A stretch of 64,000 nt of DNA from Annona cherimola (GCA_030490835.1 CM059972.1:88769137-88833136), one strand, 5' to 3'; numbered from the stretch's first letter, positions 38,824 to 51,299 are shown. The notes: generated by a model from the sequence alone, not told the origin. Translations and numbers: made by a program.

Positions 38824-40200
38824 TGTTGGTCCCGAGTTAATGGCAAAACCCAAGAGGGGAGGGGTGAATTGGGTATTTAAAAATTTATAACTTAAACAGA
38901 AACTTAACCCCGGATTAATCCAGTCCCCTTAATGAAGAATCGTAATGGAAAGCAATATAATGTAAAGAGCAGATAAATAAATCAAACACGCAGGATTTTT
39001 ATAGTGGTTCGGGCAACCTCCCTACTCCGCTCTTCCAAGCTCACACTCCTTGTGACTTGGGTTCCACTATTGTATTCTCAATACAATTAGAGTCACTGCT
39101 CTCTTCTAGATTCCAGCTCTAGGTGGCATCAACAAAACACAGCACAAGTAGGTGATGAGTCACACTCCAATCACACACTACTTTGCTTATACTTGATCTT
39201 AGTTCCTCAAACTAAATCAAGTTTAACACATACAACAGAAAGAATAGGAAAACTACACTTTACAGATGTGTAGCAGCAATTAGGCGCATAGAAGAACTTG
39301 AAGAGTTGGCTTTGAAGATTCTGAAATGAAGCTCTTGCAGTTTGAGATGGAGTTCTTCTTCTTTGAGTGGCTTGATCTCTTTTGAGCTCTTGAATGTAGT
39401 AGTTAAGCACACTTAATGATTCTCTACTACTTCCCTCGTCCATCTTGAATGCTATTTATAATTTTGGAGGGAATCCGAACGTTAGAGGGTAGGTGGCGCG
39501 CATTTAATGCGCCAACGTTCAAATAAATTCCGACCGTTGTGACCCAAGTCGCATGTGGAGTCGACTTGGCCTGCGACTTGGCTTCCAAGTCGCACCTGGA
39601 GTCGACCTCGTGTGCGACTCCAGTTCTTCAGAGTTTTAAGTCCCAGTCTGGGTCAACTTGGCCTTCAGTCTTCAACTCAAGTCGATCCTGGAGTCGACTT
39701 GGGTTGCGACTTGGCTTGGTCTTTTGCAAAAATACCTTGATCCTCTTGAACTGTCTTGAACTTTGTAAAATTGGTCTTCATGACTTGGGTGTTGCTTCAT
39801 TTGGGGTAAGCTTTAGCTTTGGACTTGATAGACTTGATTTGAACTTTGAGTATTAAGCTTAGCTTTTGATCTTCAAGAAACTTTAGTTGTTTTTTGAGAA
39901 TGAACTTTGCATCCTATTTGGATTTGATAAATTTCAAATGGATTCTTGAAATAAGCTTGAAACTTCAATCTTCAAGTCTGAACTCCTCAAGTCGAAGTTG
40001 GAGTCGACCTCGTCTGCGACTTCGCCCAAGTCGCACCTGGAGTCGACTTCGCCTGCGACTTCGTTATGTTCGTTTCCACTTTTCAACCCTGGATACTCCA
40101 AGTCGATGCTGGAGTCGACTTCGTCTGCGACTTGGTTTCCTAAGTCGCACCTGGAGTCGACTTGTCCTGCGACTTCATTTGCTTGTTTTCTATTTTCAAT
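38824..40200 (-). repeat. Inverted, truncated copia LTR
   Basis: Reads as a copia LTR on the minus strand: its terminal TGTTGGTCCCGAG is the inverse of the LTR 3' end. It includes the TATA region (39450-39460) and two hairpin blocks, and breaks off inside or just past the second block, near 40200. About 130 bp of the LTR's own 5' end are missing. It joins directly to pol sequence of opposite orientation. Confidence 0.85.
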
Positions 40201-43009
40201 GCTATTCACCTTTTGCCATTTGAATCATCTATATGTAATGTATTTGATGGAGAACATATCATGTTTAGTGGAAAAAGATATGGAAATATATATGTGGTTT
40301 CACTTGATGAACTAGATGGTCAATGTCTAATGGCCATTGATAATGATCCATGGGTTTGGCATAAAAGGCTTGGACACATAAACATGAGAAACATAAAAAG
40401 CCTATGGAAAAAGAATTTGGTGAAAGGCTTGCCTAAATTGAAATATGACAAAGACAAAATATGTAAGGCATGTCAATTATCTAAACAACCAAAGATGTCT
40501 TTTTCTACCAAAAAGGAGATTTCCACCACAAGGCCACTTGAATTGCTACACATGGATCTATATGGACCATCTGACATTTTAATCATTGGTGGAAAGAAAT
40601 ATGTATTTGTTATTGTAGATGACTTTTCAAGATTCACATGGATAATTCTCTTAGCTAGCAAAGATGAAGCCTTCTCTATGTTTTCAACTTTTGTAAACTT
40701 GGTGGAAAATGAAAAACAAAGTACTATTATGTCTATAAGAAGTGACCATGGTGGTGAATTTGAGAACAAACGATTCACAGAATTATGTAAGGAAAAAGGA
40801 ATCCATCACACATTTTCTGCACCAAGGACTCCACAACAAAATGGAGTAGTTGAAAGAAAAAACAGAACTATACAAGAGATAGCTAGAACATTGCTAAATG
40901 AGAGCAAATTATCCAAGAAGTTTTGGGGTGAAGCTGTGAGCACAGCTTGTCATTTTTTGAAATCGAGTTACCATTAGAGCTATCTTGAAAAAGACCCCAT
41001 ATGAGCTATGGAAGGGAAGAAAACCAAATATCTCTCATTTTCATGCCTTTGGATGCACATGTTATGTGTTGAACAATGGAAAAACCAACTTGGGAAAACT
41101 TGACGCTAAAAGTGATGAGTCAATATTCCTTGGGTACTCATCAAATAGCAAAGCATATAGAGTATTCAATAAACGAAACCAAGTTGTAGAAGAATCCATA
41201 CATGTTGTTTTTGATGAAACTAACCCATGCTTGAAAAGAAGAGATGATTTAAGTGATGCAGATGAGATTGTAAGCAACTTTGAAAAGCTGCATGTGGAAA
41301 AGCAAGAAGAGTCCAATGAGGAAAGGGTAAGTGAAGGTAACAATTCCTACAAACTTCCAACCGATTTAAAATTCAAACATGCACATCCAATTGAACAAGT
41401 TATAGGAAATGTGTATGAAGGTGTAAAAACTAGAAGGTCAAAGCAAAATGTTTGTGGACAATATGCTTTTGTTTCCAAAATTGAACCTTCTAATATTGAA
41501 CAAGCTCTTGATGATGAAAACTGGATTATAGCAATGCAAGAAGAGCTAAATCGATTTGAAAGAAATAAGGTTTGGCACCTTGTTCCTAGACCAAATGATT
41601 GTACTATTATTGGCACCAAGTGGGTCTTTAGGAACAAATTAGATGAAAGTGGACTTGTAGTGAGAAACAAAGCTAGACTTGTGGCAAAAGGATACTCACA
41701 AGAAGAAGGAATAGATTTTGAAGAATCCTATGCCCCGGTTGCTAGATTGGAAGCAATTCGTATCTTACTAGCTTTTGCATCTCACATGAACTTTAAATTG
41801 TTTCAAATGGATGTTAAAAGTGCATTTTTGAATGGATATATAAATGAAGAGGTGTATGTTGAGCAACCACCTGGATTTGAAGAAAAGGATCAATCAAAGT
41901 ATGTTTACAAATTAACCAAAGCATTATATGGATTAAAACAAGCTCCAAGGGCTTGGTATGATAGACTAAGCAAGTTTTTGATTGATCATAACTTTCAAAA
42001 GGGAAAGGTAGACACCACTTTGTTTATTAAGTACAATGGAAAGGATATATTAATCATTCAAATTTATGTTGATGATATCATTTTTGGTGCTACTAATGAA
42101 ATTCTTTGTCAAGAATTTTCTGAGCTTATGCAGAAAGAATTTGAGATGAGCATGATGGGAGAACTCAATTTCTTCCTTGGACTGCAAATCAAGCAACTAA
42201 ATGAAGGAATCTTCATAAACCAGTCCAAATACATTAAAGAGATGCTCAAGAAGTTTAGCATGGAGAATAGCAAAGGAGCAAACATGCCCATGAGTTCCAC
42301 AATCAAAATGGACAAAGATGAGAAGGGAAAATTAGTTGATTTAAAATTGTATAGAAGCATGATAGGTTCCTTATTATATTTAACTGCTTTCAGGCCAGAT
42401 ATTTTGTTTAGTGTGTGTATGTGCTCTAGATTTCAATCATGTCCAAAAGAATCACACTTGGTAGCTGTGAAAAGAATTTTTAGATACCTAGTAGACACTA
42501 CAAATTTAGGTTTATGGTATCCAAAGGGCTCTAATTTTGATCTAATCGGCTACTCGGATGCGGATTTTGCCGGTTACAAAGTAGATAGAAAAAGCACTAG
42601 TGGAACATGTCAGTTTCTTGGAAGCATGTTGGTTTCATGGTTTTCAAGAAAACAAACTAGTGTTGCTCTATCTACGGCGGAAGCCGAATACATTGCCGCC
42701 GGGAGCTGTTGTGCTCAATTACTTTGGATGAAACAGCAACTTAGGGACTATGGCATGGATTTCAAAGATATACCTATCAAATGTGATAATACAAGTGCCA
42801 TATGTCTAACCAAGAATCCAGTCCTGCATTCTAGGACCAAACATATAGACCTTAGACATCATTTCATTAGAGAACATGTAGAAAATCATGACATATGTTT
42901 GGTATATGTAAGAACAGAGGATCAAGTTGCAGATATATTCACTAAGCCCCTAGCAAAAGAAGCATTTTATAAGATTAGAAATGACATGGGAATGCTTGAA
43001 CTCACTTAA
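40200..43009 (+). pseudogene. Ty1/copia pol fragment (integrase, RT, RNase H)
   Basis: Begins in the GAG-pre-integrase region (WHKRLGHINMRN, with CKACQLSKQ). It then gives the integrase core (HMDLYGPS, VDDFSRFTW, SDHGGEFEN, TPQQNGVVERKNRT), reverse transcriptase ([24 protein letters not shown]) and RNase H ([32 protein letters not shown]), ending at TAA 43007-43009. A single extra A near 40961 shifts the frame between the integrase and its tail; otherwise the reading is open. Gag and protease are missing with the 5' LTR. Purine-rich GGGGGAG motifs follow at 43022-43390. Lineage within copia (Tork or SIRE type) is not resolved. Confidence 0.9.
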
Positions 43010-43392
43010 AGCATAAATTGAGGGGGAGCACCCATTTAGGGGGAGCAAACCCACTTGTTTCTTTACCCTCTAACTTTTTGATATATTGACAAAAAGGGGG
43101 AGAAGAGTAGGATTTGAGTCCAAAGGGGGAGAAGAATAGGATTTGATCCTTATGATTATGCTTAAGGAGACAAGTAGGATTTAAGAAGAATAAAGAAGAG
43201 TAAAATTTGAGTATAAGTTTTTTATGATTAAGAGAGAGAAAGATTTAAAGGGGAGAAGTGTAGGATAAGTATATGCTTAAATGAATGCTTGCATGAGTAT
43301 AAGAATGATTTCATAATGCAATATGAGCATATTTTTTTAATTGAAAGGTATACACTCAAATCGGTTTTGTCAATCATCAAAAAGGGGGAGAT

Positions 43393-45049
43393 TGTTGGAA
43401 ATATGTGGAAAACTAGCTAAATCTATGTTTTGATGATTAACAAATCAATTTGAGTAAATCTTGGCTACTAACAAGTTTGTGGAAATGTTTAAGGAATAAT
43501 CATTTGAAGAAAATCAAGTATAGAAGCCAAGTCGTATCCCAAGTCGACTCCAAGATCGACTTCAAACATGCAAAACTGTCCAGAGTTGAAAACGGGAGAA
43601 GAGCAAGTGAAGTCGCAGGCCAAGTCGACTCCACCTGCGACTTGGGTAGCCAAGTCGCAAACGAAGTCGACCTCGACATCGACCTCAGATGACAAAAAAC
43701 TGTCCAGAGTCGAAGCTCAGAACACGAAGTGCCGAAGTCGCACCCCAAGTCGACTCCACGTGCGACTTGAGGTGAAGTCGCAGCCGAAGTCGACTCCGAC
43801 ATCGACTTCGATCGGGCAGAGGCGATTTTTTCAGAAGATAAGATGGAATGCATATTCAAGATGAAATCAAGTCCAATGCGAAGCAAGGAGCTTGAATCAA
43901 TCATGCAAGGGTCAAGCTCTTCAAGATTCACAAGATCCAAATGTTCAAGATTCAAGGATTTAAGGTTTGCAAATCTTGAAGCTAATGAAAGCAAGACACC
44001 ATGATCTAAAGAGTAATAAAAATTGCAAAGGAATTAAAAGGCTTGAGAAAGACTAAGCAAAACAAAAGTTTCAAAGTTCCAAGTTCATGAAGCCAACTGT
44101 CGAGGTGAAGTCGAACCCGAAGTCGACTCCACCTGCGACTTGGGTCAAGTTGAGAACCCAAGTCGACCCTGACTGGAACTTGAAGTTGCGACGGAGAAGC
44201 AAAGTCGCACCCGAAGTCGACTCCATCTGCGACTTGGGCGAAGTCGCATCCGAAGTCGACTCCACATGCGACTTGGGTCGCAACGGTCGGATTTTATTCG
44301 AACGTTGTCGGATTAAATGCGCGCCACCAACCCTCTAACGTTCGGATTCCCTCCAAAATTATAAAAGGGAGTTATTGTAGACGAGGGAAGTAGTTGGAAA
44401 ATATTAAATGAGCATAACTCCTATCTACAAGAGCATTAAAGTGATCAAGCCAATCAAGAGAGGAAGAACTACACTTCAAAACTGCAAGAGCTTCACTTCA
44501 GATTCTTCAAAGCCTACCACAAGTTCTTCTCTGCACCAAACTGCTTCTACACATCTGTAAAGTGTAGATTTATTTCATTGCTTATTTGTTTGTATTGAAC
44601 TTGATTTAGCTTGGGTAGCTAAGATCAAGTGATAGCAAAGTAGTGTGTGATTGGAGTGTGACTCATCACCTACTTGTGCTAGTTGTTGATGCCCCCTAGA
44701 GCTAGAATCTAGAAGAGAGCAAGAGGCTCTAGTTGTTGATGGCCCCTAGAGCTAGAATCTAGAAGAGAGCAAGAGGCTCTAATTGTATTGAGAGAATACA
44801 ATAGTGGAACCCAAGTCACAAGGTGTGTGAGCTTGGAAGAGTGGAGTAGGGAGGTTGCCCGAACCACTATAAAAATTCTTGTCTACTTGCTTTTATTTCT
44901 GCTCTCTACATTACTTTGCTTTCCATTCTGTTTCTTCATTCAAGGGGACTAGATTAATCCGGGGTAAAGTTTTTGTTTAAGTTGTAAATTTTTAAGAACC
45001 CAATTCACCCCTCCCCTCTTGGGTTTTGCCATCAATTCGGGACCCAACA
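43393..45049 (+). repeat. Copia 3' LTR
   Basis: 1657 bp from TGTTGGAAATATG to CGGGACCCAACA, directly after the purine tract AAAAAGGGGGAGAT. It has hairpin blocks at 43530-43810 and 44105-44280 and a TATA box at about 44359. The base stretches flanking this LTR and the inverted LTR (CACCTC left, CCGCA right) do not match, so the unit is not a simple insertion. Confidence 0.9.
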
Positions 45050-45854
45050 CCGCATAGGGGCGCCCCGGCGCCATGATGAACAACCTGAAGAACACGGGCG
45101 CCCCGGCGCCGGGTCGTGGACAACGCGACCTGGACGCCTTATAAAGTCCTGGGTTAGCGTTTAAACCCTAACCCTCACGCCGCGGCGCCGAAAAAGCCCC
45201 ATTTCTCAATTCCAACCATTCTTCCCTAGATTTCAAGCCATTTCAACTCAAATCCAACCACATTTCATCAAGGATTCATCATCCCATTCCATCCATTTCA
45301 ACCATTCCATTTTCATTCTTTTTCCTCTTTGCTTAGATCCACTCAAATTCATTCAAAACTCCGATTTTTCACCACCAAATCCTAAGCCTAACACCCACAT
45401 TGAGATCCCCATCACTTCCCCCTTCATTTGGGCTCCATTTTGAGCCCCATCAACTTCGTCTTCTCTGTCCGACGCCGGAAGCTGCTGTCAGCAGATCGGC
45501 GCCTAGGCGTCGACACCCTCGCGCCCCGGCGCCAGTGTAGAAACAGGGCAGCTTCAAATTATCAGGCGGAAAGCTTTGTGAGTAAAATTTTTTCCATTTT
45601 TTTGGTCCATTCCAATTGCTTTGAAGTGATTTAATAACTGTTTGAGTGGAAAATTAGATTGGATTGGTGATTTTTTGTGGATTGGTCTGTGAATTGGAGA
45701 CTGATTTGGGTGGATAGTTCTTTGGATTGCTTGACATTGGTTTGATGCTTGTTTAGTTTTGGTGGTTGGTTGGTGGAGGTTGACCGGTGATTGCTTGTGG
45801 TGCATTTTGGAGTTTGGCTTGTTTTGTATTGGACTTTTGATTGCAAGGGGAGAT
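45050..45854. other. Athila-like interior, GGCGCC-rich leader
   Basis: Contains repeated GGCGCCCCGGCGCC-like words at 45059-45110 and 45500-45535 and a TATA-like CTTATAAAGTCC at 45138. No coding frame stands out. The segment is the 5' untranslated interior of the surrounding element, though its junction with the copia LTR at 45050 hides how much is missing. Confidence 0.5.
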
Positions 45855-46958
45855 ATGGCTTCATCATCATCAGCCAAGAGGAAGAAAGTACAGGAGCCCG
45901 TCGAATTTGATGCCAACAGATTTATGCCTGCCCAGGCATTCAAGTGGTACACAGATGAACTCTAGAAAAGGCACCTGATTCCAGAGAGAGGAATCAAGAT
46001 AGATGAGTTCTCCGATGCTCCACTCCTCAACTTGCATGCTCGAGGTTGGCAACAGTTCGTGGCACAGCCCCAACCTGCTATTACTCTTGTGGTCAAGGAG
46101 TTTTATGCAAATGCAGTGGAACATGAAGAGGGGCGAGTGAAAGTCAGGGGCAAGATCGTCCCATTCCATGCGAAGGCGATCAACTCGTATTATGGGATAA
46201 ATTCTTTCGATCACCCTGATGCGTATGAGGCGTTCCTAGGGGGAGAAAACTGAGATACCGATTCCATCACCAGGCCATTTTGCCAGAGGCCACCGATTTG
46301 GAAGTCGACGGGCGGCCAGCTAACCTCCTTGAAGTGGAGTGATATGCTTTCCCATGGGAGGATGATTTTCCACTTCATCTCGACCTGGATGATGCCGTCA
46401 ACCCACGTCAGTGAGGTGACAATGGACAGGGCCCTCTTGCTATACTCTATCTACAGTGGGCTGACGATCGACATCGGAAGGCTGATCTACCATCAGATTT
46501 GCGCTTGTGCGACCGCACCCTGGAGCAACTATTTCTTCCCATCCCTCATCACCGGGCTCTGCAAGCGGGCCGACGTCAGATGGGAGCAGACGGAAGAGAT
46601 CCTGAACTGTTAGGCCATCATCGACGATCTCTCCTACCGCACCCAGCCCCGGGTTCGCATCGCCACGACACGGCCCAAAGCAGCTCCAGTAGCGGGCCCC
46701 TCCTCGCAGCCGCTATCCACGGGCGAGTGGCTAACCAACCTGGAGAACTTGGTTGCAGCCCAAGCCAGGTACCAGCGTCAGCACGACAGGGCGATGGAGG
46801 CCTACCTACAACGGATAGCGGAGGACTGCCAGATCGACGTCTCCACCCTCCCGCCTTTCCCGTCGACGCCACCGGAGGTCAAAGCCTGTTTTGGGCAGCC
46901 GTCCCAGCCCCAGCCCGACGACAGCGAGGACGAGGATGCCACCGAGTCCGATTCTTGA
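45855..46958 (+). pseudogene. Broken 'putative plant transposon protein' frame
   Basis: Starts MASSSSAKRKKV, then FDANRFMPAQAFKWYTDEL, ERGIKIDEF, ARGWQQFV, VVKEFYANA and VRGKIVPF, ending with an acidic DDSEDEDATESDS tail. This order of short motifs matches the domain annotated in plants as 'putative plant transposon protein' (Transposase_32 type), common in Athila-like and LARD elements. Function is unknown. Breaks: TAG at 45963, a stop at 46251, a frame change near 46260-46330 and TAG at 46611. The second half is distinctly more GC-rich than its surroundings. Confidence 0.7.
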
Positions 46959-48095
46959 GGGAGTCCCAGTCCTTTCATTTTGTTTATATTTTATTTTTGC
47001 TTTTCATTATATTTTCATTATTGGTTCATTTTAGGTCATCATGCATCGAGGACAATGCATCTCTCAAGTTTGGAGGGGTGTATAATTCTCAACCATAGGT
47101 TAGTTTTTTATGTTTTATTTTATGTTGCATGTATGTCAATTCTAGCTAATAAAAGTTATCTTTGTATCAATCCATCTTATTGTGAAAATATGCAAGGTTG
47201 TGATTAATGTTGACTTGAAATTGAATCTATGAAAGAATGGGCAATTCAGATTAAAAACTAAGTATAAAAGCAAGTTGAAATTGACATGTGAAAGAATTAA
47301 AAAGGAATTTCATAATACATTGTTTTAATTCAATTACAAGTATATCTTTCAGACTGAAATGATGAAAATTGAACTAAATAAATGCTGACCAAGTACTTTA
47401 ATGGGTTCAGAAATGGTATTATTTCACAGAATCACACAAGCATGTTCAGTACCCCTAACAAGGCATCAGAAAAATAAAAAAAGGGGGGTGGTTGACCTGA
47501 GTTGAGTAACCGGGACTTGTCATCAACAAATGGCAAGGTTCGCGTAAAAAAGCAAAGGAAAATCATAGTAATAATGCTTTATAATCAAAATTCTCCTTAG
47601 ATACCCTGAAATATGGTGAGGGGAGCAAAAAAAAAAAAAACAGATCTCCAAATATCTTGAAATATGGTGAGGAGAATTTTTGCAATAAGTTTGGGGGAAA
47701 AAGAATGTGCAGTTGGTAGAAATTGAATCCAGTGACTTATTACTATTTTCTGTAACCAGTCTATTCAGCTTAAATCTTGGTTTGCTTGTGTACATTAATT
47801 TTCTAACCAGTTTTCTGATCAAATGGAAGATTAATGTGTTGAATTATGACCATGTATTATAGAATTTTAGCATCCACATGTAACTTGGTTTGAGAATGAA
47901 AACACATGCCTTGTTTATATAATGAAGGATTTTTCAAGTTAGATTAATCTTGACCTTGTGAAATAGATAAGTAGATTGATCAAAGCATAACAGGAAGCAA
48001 AGGGAGTTAGTGGAGTCTGCATTCATTCATTGATTCATTTATTAATTATGTTTGCATGTGTTGCTCGAGGACTAGCAATATTTAAGTTTGGGGTG
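46959..48095. other. Athila-like interior, 3' untranslated
   Basis: AT-rich, with 'catcgaggacaatgcatc...aagtttggaggggtg' at 47043-47080 and a similar 'ctcgaggactagcaatatttaagtttggggtg' just before the 3' LTR. These are characteristic 3' motifs of Athila-type elements. A 47-bp near-repeat containing 'ctgaaatatggtgagg' occurs at about 47605 and 47657. Confidence 0.6.
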
Positions 48096-49659
48096 TGATA
48101 ACTCGTAAAAATACGAGTTATCATGGCCCATTTCAGACTTTATTTGTACGTATGTTCGAGAGATTAGGCTTAGTTTGCATACATTTAACTTGATTTTCAC
48201 TCGTTTTGCATTTTAGGAGCATTATTTAGTTTTTAGGCATTTTTAGCATTAATTAAGCATTTTTAGTTCATTTACTTAGTTTTTTCATCTTTTGCAGAAA
48301 GGACGGGACATATGAAGGCAATGCGGGCGAGTGGAGTGCAGATCGAGACAAGTCACAAGGCAGGTGGATGGCGCCTAGGCGCCACCCTCCGTGCCCTTGC
48401 CATTTTTCAGCACAGTTCAGCATACAACTTGTTTCCAGTGAGTTGGCGCCTAGGCGCCAGACAAGGGCGCGCAGGCGCCACTTCATCAACATGCAGGCAA
48501 AGTTCAGAAAGTTTTTGAAACCATAAACACAACTGCTTCCAAGGAATTGGTGCCTAGGCGCCAAGACACGAATTTCTAGAGTTTGCAGAGAGGTTTCAAG
48601 TTGCCAAGCACACAGAGAGTTGGCGCCTAGGCGCCAATACACATCCGTCTGCGCAAATTCCAGTGCATAGGCTGCGCAACCGGGCTTTATAAATAGAAAA
48701 GAGAGAGAGGAGACCAGAAACGAACTACAAAGCTAGAGAAAAGAGGAAATCGCGATTAAAGCACAGATTGAAGAGAGGATTCAACTCCGTTGGTGGAAGC
48801 CGTCGGAAAACCAATTTTCTCTTATTCTTTTTATTTTTCTTTCTCTGCTTTCGTGGATACCTTTTATATGGATGTAATCGATGTTAAAATCATGTCTTTG
48901 AACTAAACCTCCATTAGATGGATAGTTAGGATGAATTGAATTCTAAACTAAATTGTTTTTTGTTCTTTGAATATTCAGGAATGAATATTTGACTTTATAT
49001 ATAATTGTGTATTATTTACTTTTGCATGTGTGGATTTAATGCTTTTTACAAGATTAGCTACCTTGTAAGATGATTTATGTGCTTGATTTATCCTTGGAAG
49101 AGGAAGATCTCTGCTAGATTCATGTGCAAGGCATAGGTTTCCACCTTGTTAAGGGGACTTGTTTAACGGATAGGAATATACCATTAAACCATGTGTAGTC
49201 ATTATTTAGGTTATGAACTTATCAATTTCACTTTATTTAATGGCATGAGAATATAGCAATTAAATAGGGTGTGATTAGCTTTATATAATGTTGAAAGACA
49301 TATATAAAGATTAATGAACTTGGGCTAGTAAATCCATACATAATCTAATTAAAAAGAACCAATGCGATATAGTTTAGATTCAAGAATTCCGAGTTATCCA
49401 TCTACTATCCCTGATTAGTAAACCCGTTTCTAGTATCCAGAAGTTTCATAACTCTACTCTAATTTCTCATTGTAGTCGTTAGTTTTAGTTAAATCATGAA
49501 CTCATAATTTTTCACCCACCAAAAGCAGTTAAACAAATTAATAATTCTGGTTAACAATTTCTCGTGGAAACGATACTTTTCTCACTCTTTATTACTTGAC
49601 ATGACACGTATACTTGCGTAAATAGCGAGCATTTTAATTGACATATACGTAGCTCGTCA
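48096..49659 (+). repeat. Athila-like 3' LTR
   Basis: Complete LTR, TGATAACTCG...GCTCGTCA. It starts with the hairpin CTCGTAAAAATACGAG. Within 48370-48640 it carries five GGCGCC-type palindromes. A TATA-like CTTTATAAATAG is at about 48684. Confidence 0.88.
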
Positions 49660-50133
49660 CCTGCGCTGAAACCGGAGCCGGAGCCGACACCGCTGCTGCC
49701 GCTAGAAACTGGAGCCGGAGACGGTGCCGCCCCCGCCCCTAGAAATTGGAGACAGAGCCAGAGCCAGAGCCGTAGCCGGTGCCACCGCTGACGCTGGTGG
49801 GAAAGCTGGAGATGGCACCGCTGCCGGTGCCGGTGCTGCCGCCGAAAATAGGAGCTGGAGACGATGCCTTCCTTCGGCAGTGAGGGTGCGAGGGGAAGAG
49901 AGACCAGAGCGCGCAAGATCGAGAGGTAAAGGGGAAGAGAGAGAGTGCGAGGGCCTAATCGCATTTTTTCCACACCAGTGCAGAGGGGTTGACCTGCAAA
50001 TTTCCGGCATCAGAGGTACAACCCGCAGTCGCCCCTCCCTCGATGATCGCGATCCCCTACTGCCAATCCAACGGTTCGGACGCCTTGTTTCAAATGACGC
50101 CCCTTTACGACCGGCTTCACAAGATCGCGATTC
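49660..50133. repeat. MULE terminal inverted repeat, right
   Basis: Inverse of 24608-25035, ending GATCGCGATTC just before the duplication GAGTTAAAG. The inner part is the same 'ccggagccggagcc' tandem repeat, though with different unit number. It is separated from the rest of its arm by the 11.5 kb Athila-like insertion. Confidence 0.85.
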
Positions 50134-50142
50134 GAGTTAAAG

Positions 50143-51299
50143 GTATATAGAGCAGGAAGTATTAGAGATGCTTATATGAAACCCTCTCTTTATGTAACCG
50201 TTTCCATTTTCAATTTTTAAATGGTTGATGAAAAATTTATTTTATTTATTGTGTTTAGCTTCACTTATATTATTACGAAAATCCTTTCATTTATCTAATA
50301 TTACTGTATATGGGCTCCATTTTCAAACATATAAAATCAACATAATAAAATTATTTAATGTTAAATATCAATTTTAAGTAGTATTTTCAACATCTAACCA
50401 TTTAAAATATCATTACTACATAGATAAATGATTCTATAAAATATTACTACATTCTAATACATATGTGAATGGATCTAAGCATTTTTCCTAATTTACACAT
50501 GAATGTAATTATTTTTTGAGTAAAAGTGGCCTATGCACATATCAAATTTGAATAAAACTTGGTCTTATAACTAAACAAATGATGTCAAATATAAAGAATA
50601 GATTGGATTTTTCATTAAACATTAAAATCTTAAAAGTTGAAGGGGTTACGTGAACCACTTTTATTTAACCCCGTTATACAGAAGCGGGTCCGGGAAAGTA
50701 TAATGTTTAATTAAGTAAAGATATTTGTCTCATTATCCCTCCCGTAGAGATCCTTCGGTAGTTATTTGATTATGCAAAAAAAAATAAAATGATTAAAAAA
50801 AAATGTTTTACAAAACAAGTTTAACGAGTGTTCACAATTAGGGCCTTAGTGCTCAAAAGTTCATGTCAACTTCGAAAACTTACAATCTCTCCGTACTGAA
50901 GGAAAGCCTTGGCGCATCGATCAGTGTCGTCTCTTGACCTGAAAGCTACGAGTTAGTTAAAGTTCACAAAATACACGAGGCTCAAAAAATTGAAGGCTAA
51001 AACATCTTAAAAGTGTTATTTCTTAAATCAAAAGCACACGTAGGTTTTATTTTGTAAAAATCTCAAACGTATAGGGTTTATTTTGTGAAATACCAAAATA
51101 CATTATATAGTGCAATTATGCATAGCGCATACGTACTGCGCCAACGTTACAATAACCCCAAACTTGAAGAATCTAAGCGGCCTATAGAATTTCTATGAAG
51201 GTTATCTGATAATTCAACGGTCTAGATTTCGTGAAAGATACTCCATTGGACCGTTGTTAAGAACCACCATCATTTTTCGGGTGCGGAGATACTCTCATT
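50143..51299. other. Intergenic, with GGGGCCCA-family repeat copy 4
   Basis: No gene. From about 50270 to 50640 lies a direct relative of 23735-24100 on the other side of the MULE. The rest, up to the presumed mTERF4 promoter, is unremarkable AT-rich sequence. Confidence 0.5.

Larger units (their letters stand above)
38190..49659 (+). mobile_element. Athila-like non-autonomous LTR retrotransposon, broken
   Basis: Inserted in the right MULE arm with duplication CCTGT (38185-38189) and CCTGC (49660-49664). The uninterrupted site reads CCTGT near 25028 on the inverse strand of the left arm. The left LTR (38190-38783) is cut short by a hAT fragment and the copia unit. The right LTR (48096-49659, 1564 bp) is complete, TGATAACTCG to GCTCGTCA. 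Before it stands AAGTTTGGGGTG, the purine tract usual in Athila/Tat-type gypsy elements. The 3 kb interior (45050-48095) has one broken open frame and no gag-pol. Confidence 0.85.

Noticed and set aside
40200..43009. An intact copia element
   Set aside because: There is no gag, protease, primer site or 5' LTR in the right orientation, and a one-base frameshift near 40961.
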